NCBI GenBank assembly: GCA_002068375.1 | Contig: MVZL01000016.1 | Span: 1 to 14,376, forward strand | Length of the DNA: 14,376 bases | From: Tenericutes bacterium ADurb.BinA155 | GTDB lineage: Bacteria; Bacillota_I; Bacilli_A; RFN20; CAG-826 | Reading direction: 5' to 3' | Shown: in pieces, positions 13,357 to 14,376 of the stretch | How positions within the stretch are numbered: position 1 is the stretch's first letter | How the letters are laid out: each line of letters starts with the position of its first letter | Made by a program: the position numbers and the translations under genes | Notes under the pieces: model-generated | Database searches by the model: none | What the model was told of the DNA's origin: nothing | The model's input: only the letters and a program-made list of their open reading frames with translations

Positions 13357-14376
13357 TTAGTTGTGCTTCTTCTTGAGAACCACGACACCGGCAAGGGTGA
13401 GGAGGCCAAGGACGGAGACAACGGCGATTCCGATTAAGCCGTAGTTGTCGTTAAGAGCTTCGGTGATGCTTGAAGACTGAGCAACGATGGTCGAGCCATA
13501 AGGACTCTTGTCGCCAGCAACAGCACACCACTGGACATAACGATTTCTCGCAGTCACAACGGCGGCAACGGTCGAAGTCTGGAAATCGGATTGAACCGCA
13601 GCCGAAGCAGCAAGGAAGCGGGTCTTAGCAACAACGTAGTTACCAGTCGAACCAACACAAAGGGCAGTGTTGTCCGCACGATCCGGGATCAGCCCGCTGA
13701 TGTAAGCGGCTAAACTTGCAGTGGTTTCAGCACCACCAACGAATTCAAGGGTGAAGGAGTTGCAATAACCCGTGGAGGTAGCTGCAATGGTCACATAGTC
13801 AACGGCAGTCCCAAAGGTATAGGTGTAAATGAAGCCATTGTTGGTCTTGGTGGCAGCAGTGGTAACAGCCTTGGCAGTAGCGCCACCGGAAACGGTGATG
13901 GCAGTAGTAGAAGCAACGCCCGACATCAAAACCTTGGTGATTTTGGCAGCAAATTTCGTCTTGGTATAGATAAAACCAGTGGCGGATTGAATTTGAATAC
14001 CACCTTTTTCATAGGTCTGAACCACGCTGCTCTTAGAATAGTCGTTGGAAATGTTCATCGCATTCTCGACACAAACAGCGGCACCTTCAACGACTTTGTC
14101 GCCGCTCGATTCCGCATACGAAGCCCCGAGCCCAAGGTTGGACGAGGTCAAGGTTAACGGAGCGATGGAAGAAGTGAATCCAGTCACAGTGATCGTCGAA
14201 GTGGTAACTGTAACGGTAGCAGTGCTTGAGGCGGTCGCAGTGATCGTGGCGGTTCCGTTATTTAACGGCGTAACGGTTGCGGTAGAAACGCCGCCTGTGG
14301 TTCCAGCATTATCAACAACCTGAAGGACGGAATTATCGCTTGAAGTCCAGACAACGCTTTCGGTAGTGGCGGCGGG
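13357..14376 (-). CDS. C-terminal part of a Big_2-containing, membrane-anchored surface protein (partial)
   Basis: The frame is open to the right edge, so this is the last 339 residues of a longer protein; the in-frame GTG at 14187 is internal. Residues about 1-62 fit a bacterial Ig-like (Big_2) repeat: VVWTSSDNSVLQV, then VTPLNNGTATITATAS and a Thr/Val closing strand. A beta-rich domain (about 73-215) has the order IQSATGFIYTKTKF, ITVSGG, and GYCNSFTLEF. A helical segment (about 219-295) has Cys, then ARNRYVQWC and GDKSPYG. The end is a linker, one membrane helix (about 313-334) and KKKHN, with no LPXTG motif. It is probably an exported adhesin or carbohydrate-active surface protein whose enzymatic or binding part lies outside the window. 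It is terminated by a hairpin. Confidence 0.88.
   Translation of the reverse strand, partial: PAATTESVVWTSSDNSVLQVVDNAGTTGGVSTATVTPLNNGTATITATASSTATVTVTTSTITVTGFTSSIAPLTLTSSNLGLGASYAESSGDKVVEGAAVCVENAMNISNDYSKSSVVQTYEKGGIQIQSATGFIYTKTKFAAKITKVLMSGVASTTAITVSGGATAKAVTTAATKTNNGFIYTYTFGTAVDYVTIAATSTGYCNSFTLEFVGGAETTASLAAYISGLIPDRADNTALCVGSTGNYVVAKTRFLAASAAVQSDFQTSTVAAVVTARNRYVQWCAVAGDKSPYGSTIVAQSSSITEALNDNYGLIGIAVVSVLGLLTLAGVVVLKKKHN

Noticed and set aside
13206..13421. 71-residue minus-strand frame across the surface protein end and its terminator
   Set aside because: It overlaps the C-terminal anchor codons in another frame and crosses the terminator; the composition is that of a shadow frame.
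13357..14187. Complete 276-residue gene starting at the GTG at 14187
   Set aside because: The frame is open to the window edge and its upstream part encodes a recognisable Big_2 repeat, so the GTG is internal and the gene is partial.
14045..14323. 92-residue plus-strand Val/Thr-rich frame
   Set aside because: Antisense shadow of the Thr/Val-rich Ig-like region of the surface protein gene.

Overview
The window looks like a chromosomal segment of an uncultured, host-associated-type Bacillota of the Bacilli/Mollicutes-like radiation (an inference, not a proof). The pointers are: a gdpP-rplI-dnaB-walJ-rlmH cluster typical of Firmicutes chromosomes; short intergenic regions; roughly even G+C; a lipobox lipoprotein; and a surface protein anchored by a C-terminal membrane helix with no visible LPXTG motif. 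TGA acts as a stop (dnaB and walJ both end in TGA inside overlapping gene junctions), so UGA=Trp recoding, as in Mycoplasma, does not apply here. No rRNA, tRNA, CRISPR array, insertion sequence or phage gene was recognised.

Layout, left to right. (1) 142-2534, minus strand: oligoendopeptidase F (pepF) and a four-helix membrane protein of unknown function, each with its own promoter and hairpin terminator. (2) 2667-5340, plus strand: two unlinked-looking envelope genes, a four-helix membrane protein with a large exported domain and a secreted lipoprotein. Each is preceded by a palindrome overlapping its likely promoter, and each is followed by an intrinsic terminator. (3) 5382-6664, minus strand: a two-gene unit of a 112-residue unknown protein and an ATP-grasp-like protein whose metal-binding Glu appears replaced by Asn. 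(4) 6745-7551, plus strand: a Cof-type HAD phosphatase, divergent from unit 3. (5) 7552-7682: a convergent spacer with three consecutive hairpins, the last a terminator. (6) 7683-12944, minus strand: a tightly coupled operon gdpP-rplI-dnaB-walJ-rlmH, combining c-di-AMP turnover, ribosomal protein L9, replicative helicase, a metallo-beta-lactamase-fold nuclease-like protein and 23S rRNA methylation. (7) 13147-14376, minus strand: a 40-residue single-helix membrane ORF, too short for ordinary ORF thresholds, then the C-terminal 339 residues of a Big_2-containing cell-surface protein that enters from beyond the right edge.

Main regulatory observation: several transcript-leading genes (the four-helix protein at 2534, the HAD gene, gdpP and the 40-residue ORF) have a near-consensus -10 box only 6-10 nt before the ATG and no Shine-Dalgarno sequence. 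This predicts leaderless or nearly leaderless mRNAs. In contrast, pepF, the lipoprotein gene, the ATP-grasp gene, rplI and dnaB have clear GGAG/GAGG sites. A perfect 8+8 bp inverted repeat sits in the gdpP promoter and may control the whole replication/ribosome operon. I do not see a defence island or a clearly new multi-gene system. The least explained items are the 112-aa/ATP-grasp pair, the 40-aa membrane ORF, the structured 7601-7684 spacer and the Gln/Pro-rich insert in DnaB.
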